A stretch of DNA of 35,250 nt, taken from assembly GCA_028283025.1 (NCBI GenBank), contig JAPYNO010000109.1:1-35250 (forward strand), written 5' to 3'. The notes below the pieces were generated by a model. The model ran no database searches and had not been told where the DNA came from. It saw only the letters and a list, made by a program, of their open reading frames with translations. The stretch comes from Pseudomonadales bacterium. GTDB lineage: Bacteria; Pseudomonadota; Gammaproteobacteria; Pseudomonadales; Azotimanducaceae. Within the stretch, counting starts at the first letter, position 1; every line of letters begins with the position of its first letter. The translations under genes and the position numbers were made by a program. Of this stretch, positions 33,708 to 35,250 are shown piece by piece.

Positions 33708-34433
33708 TTATCGACCGATGTCCAATGAGGACCCATGGGCGAGTTGAGCACGGATAAGTTCGTGCGCAATGGTCCATGGATCTTGTGCGATATGAGGCTC
33801 AGATGCGTCTTGGATAGCACGACCCTTGCCAATCGAACCAGCAGCATCCTTCATATGTGTTAACAATGTCGTGCGGTCTTCATATTCAAGTGTATTGAAG
33901 ATGTCCATAACAAGAGATGGATAATGCGTGAGCGCGTAGGCAATGTCGTATCCATCACGGTCGGTCATGGTGTTGTTTTCAAGAAAACGACCGACGATTT
34001 TCCCTCTAAGAATTGCTTCTGATCGAGCGAGTCGAACGCCTGTACCTTCAATTTCGATATTGGAGAAAGCTGACTCACCAAGATCAAGACGAGATGGAAC
34101 AAGCGAAACGGGAACACCTTGATGCTTCAAATACACCATGTGTGAACGAAACCCTATTTTTGACAATCCGAATGCTTGTTTATGCGCTTTCAAATGTCTC
34201 GTAAGAGTGGCTTTGCATTCGTGCGGCATATGCGTCGTAAAGACATCTCGATCTACCACAAGATCAAGGTCTGTGCTGTAGCGGTGTCCCCAAAGTGTGG
34301 CAAGTGCTGTGCCACCACCAAGTCGCAAGGTCTTCGCATTGATGCCATTCTCAATGGAAAACTCAGCAAATTGACCAACTGCAAACTGAAGGGCATCAAA
34401 TAATTGGTCGCTTTGTAATGAAACAATCTGCAC
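33708..34433 (-). CDS. AbiEii/MNT-type nucleotidyltransferase (putative toxin)
   Basis: A 241-residue minimal nucleotidyltransferase of the AbiEii/AbiGii toxin family. The signature GGGTALATLWGHRYSTDLDLVV appears at 39-60, with catalytic D55 and D57. A second family motif follows: K145 (GKIVGRF) and R159-D160-x-x-D163 (DRDGYDIAYALTH). AbiEii toxins transfer nucleotides to tRNA or other targets and stop growth during phage attack. The start is GTG, three bases after the stop of the upstream gene, so the two form an operon. The C-terminus (about 200-241) is shorter than in many members. Confidence 0.8.
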   Translation of the reverse strand: MQIVSLQSDQLFDALQFAVGQFAEFSIENGINAKTLRLGGGTALATLWGHRYSTDLDLVVDRDVFTTHMPHECKATLTRHLKAHKQAFGLSKIGFRSHMVYLKHQGVPVSLVPSRLDLGESAFSNIEIEGTGVRLARSEAILRGKIVGRFLENNTMTDRDGYDIAYALTHYPSLVMDIFNTLEYEDRTTLLTHMKDAAGSIGKGRAIQDASEPHIAQDPWTIAHELIRAQLAHGSSLDIGR

Positions 34434-34436
34434 AAT

Positions 34437-34934
34437 CTACCTCCCTACGATGTCCTGCTCGTAATCAACCTGAACGAGCTTGTCGATGACATAGGGCAAC
34501 GGGAGATGGCCTTCTCGTGAATAGCCATTAAGGACGCTAGACATCGGTAACGTGATGTATTCATGTGGTTGCGCACGAATAAAACATGCGATTTCGCGAG
34601 GACTCGCGCCGCTTTTCGTAATGAGGTCGTTGAGTTGGTTTGGAGACAGTTCACCAAGCACTTCCATCAACACATGGTCAAGATCTTCTCCAATGCTCCC
34701 TGTTCGAAAGGCTTGGCGGAGATGTGATGATTCGATCTGTCTGTCATAGCCTGCTTGAATATGACAGATATACGCATCGCCATCCTCATCATAGGGGAAG
34801 CGTGTCATAGCACGTGTTGTTCTGAAACTGGTATCTGGTCGAAGGAGATAGGCAAGAAACGCCGGATCGCGCTCATCCGCATAGCGCCAGTCATCACTTT
34901 CAAAATCGATGTCTTTGGGGTCCTCTGGGAGCAT
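34437..34934 (-). CDS. Unrecognised partner of the AbiEii-like gene (possible antitoxin)
   Basis: A 165-residue acidic protein of no family I recognise. The N-terminal half is rich in D/E and aromatic residues (DPKDIDFESDDWRYADERDP). The segment LSPNQLNDLITKSGASPREIACFI (about 96-119) could form a helix-turn-helix. It lies directly upstream of, and is coupled to, the AbiEii-like gene, the position held by the AbiEi antitoxin in AbiE systems, but does not look like the AbiEi winged-helix protein. Antitoxin function is inference from position only. Confidence 0.6.
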   Translation of the reverse strand: MLPEDPKDIDFESDDWRYADERDPAFLAYLLRPDTSFRTTRAMTRFPYDEDGDAYICHIQAGYDRQIESSHLRQAFRTGSIGEDLDHVLMEVLGELSPNQLNDLITKSGASPREIACFIRAQPHEYITLPMSSVLNGYSREGHLPLPYVIDKLVQVDYEQDIVGR

Positions 34935-35250
34935 GGATAAGGAAACCTTCTTGTTAGGGGCCTACATTCAACCGTCAAGTGCAACGTTCGATGAAACGCT
35001 AATTTCGCCAGAATCGAAGGCGTTTTGCAAGACTTCGACTTTTTAGGGATCGACATCCTCAATCCTTGGGAACAACTCTGAATCTAGTGCTCCATTTCTT
35101 CTGGATTCAGCTCACCCTGCCATGCACTCCTTGTGAGTACGTTGACGACCTCTAGGAGCCTGCGCCGTAGGAAGTCACGATAGCGAAAATTCGATCCCGC
35201 CGCTCGTTTGGACGGTCGGTTGAGGATAATATCGGGCTATATTTGACGAA
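34935..35250. other. Right-edge region without a supportable gene
   Basis: Apart from the IS30-like repeat, it contains the leader of the AbiEii-partner gene and, on the minus strand, a stop-free stretch ending at 35084. That stretch reads RPSKRAAGSNFRYRDFL.. with no start codon and a TAG just upstream, as a decayed gene end would. The window stops before context can be judged. Confidence 0.4.
34963..34989. repeat. Isolated IS30-like terminal repeat
   Basis: The stretch beginning TACATTCAACCGTCAAGTGC shares the pattern ATTCAA..GTCAA..GCAAC.GTT with the IS30 terminal inverted repeat as I remember it. No IS30 transposase is visible on either side within the window, so this is either a solo end, the edge of an element beyond the window, or a chance likeness. 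Confidence 0.3.

Noticed and set aside
33530..33736. Minus-strand 68-residue frame overlapping the end of the AbiEii-like gene
   Set aside because: It starts with ATG at 33736 but has no ribosome binding site and no recognisable family; it may be chance.
1..35250. CRISPR arrays, prophage genes or a replication origin
   Set aside because: I saw no regularly spaced repeat series, phage structural genes, dnaA-box clusters or Rep protein.

Overview
The window looks like a chromosomal stretch of a Gammaproteobacterium, probably an aquatic, TonB-receptor-rich one. The reasons are lptF/lptG, a plant/bacterial-type malate dehydrogenase, two large TonB-dependent receptors, an ECF sigma/FecR pair and a tRNA-Gly with an encoded CCA. 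The genus is inference; no rRNA or other marker settles it.

Layout. (1) 1-1374: a TnpB-only IS200/IS605-type element whose right end coincides with the window edge. (2) 1484-4086: an abutting XamI-like type II restriction endonuclease and an N6-adenine methyltransferase of gamma motif order, probably acquired horizontally. (3) 4096-10845: housekeeping envelope and metabolism genes: lptF-lptG-ABC exporter on the minus strand, then a divergent ELM1-family gene, mdh and a convergent NnrU-family membrane protein. (4) 10955-23665: an accessory locus that I read as an uncharacterised uptake and catabolic system. A minus-strand gene set (bicupin, tandem NTF2/SnoaL-like protein B2, LacI regulator, HisD-family dehydrogenase, TonB receptor, Na+/solute symporter) is framed by plus-strand tandem NTF2-like proteins A1-B1 and A2 and a convergent MetE-like zinc protein. 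The four NTF2-like proteins form two paralogous pairs, A1/A2 and B1/B2. (5) 23666-25800: a Phd-type antitoxin/PIN toxin module between two 32-bp near-identical direct repeats, a VOC-family gene, a terminator, a NYN-domain gene remnant and tRNA-Gly(GCC). (6) 25806-33450: ECF sigma factor, FecR anti-sigma factor, STN-domain TonB receptor, acyl-CoA synthetase-like enzyme and MFS transporter, all on the plus strand, which suggests surface-signalled uptake and CoA activation of an acid. (7) 33708-34934: an AbiEii-like nucleotidyltransferase with an unrecognised upstream partner, followed by an isolated IS30-like terminal repeat at the right edge.

How the genes may work together. In region 4 the TonB receptor would bring a solute across the outer membrane and the SSS symporter across the inner membrane. 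The NTF2-like proteins, cupin, HisD-like dehydrogenase (two-step alcohol-to-acid oxidation in known relatives) and MetE-like protein (thiol alkyl transfer in known relatives) would process it under LacI-family control. The substrate cannot be read from the sequence. This locus is my best candidate for an undescribed system. Regions 2, 5 and 7 are defence or addiction cassettes placed between core genes.
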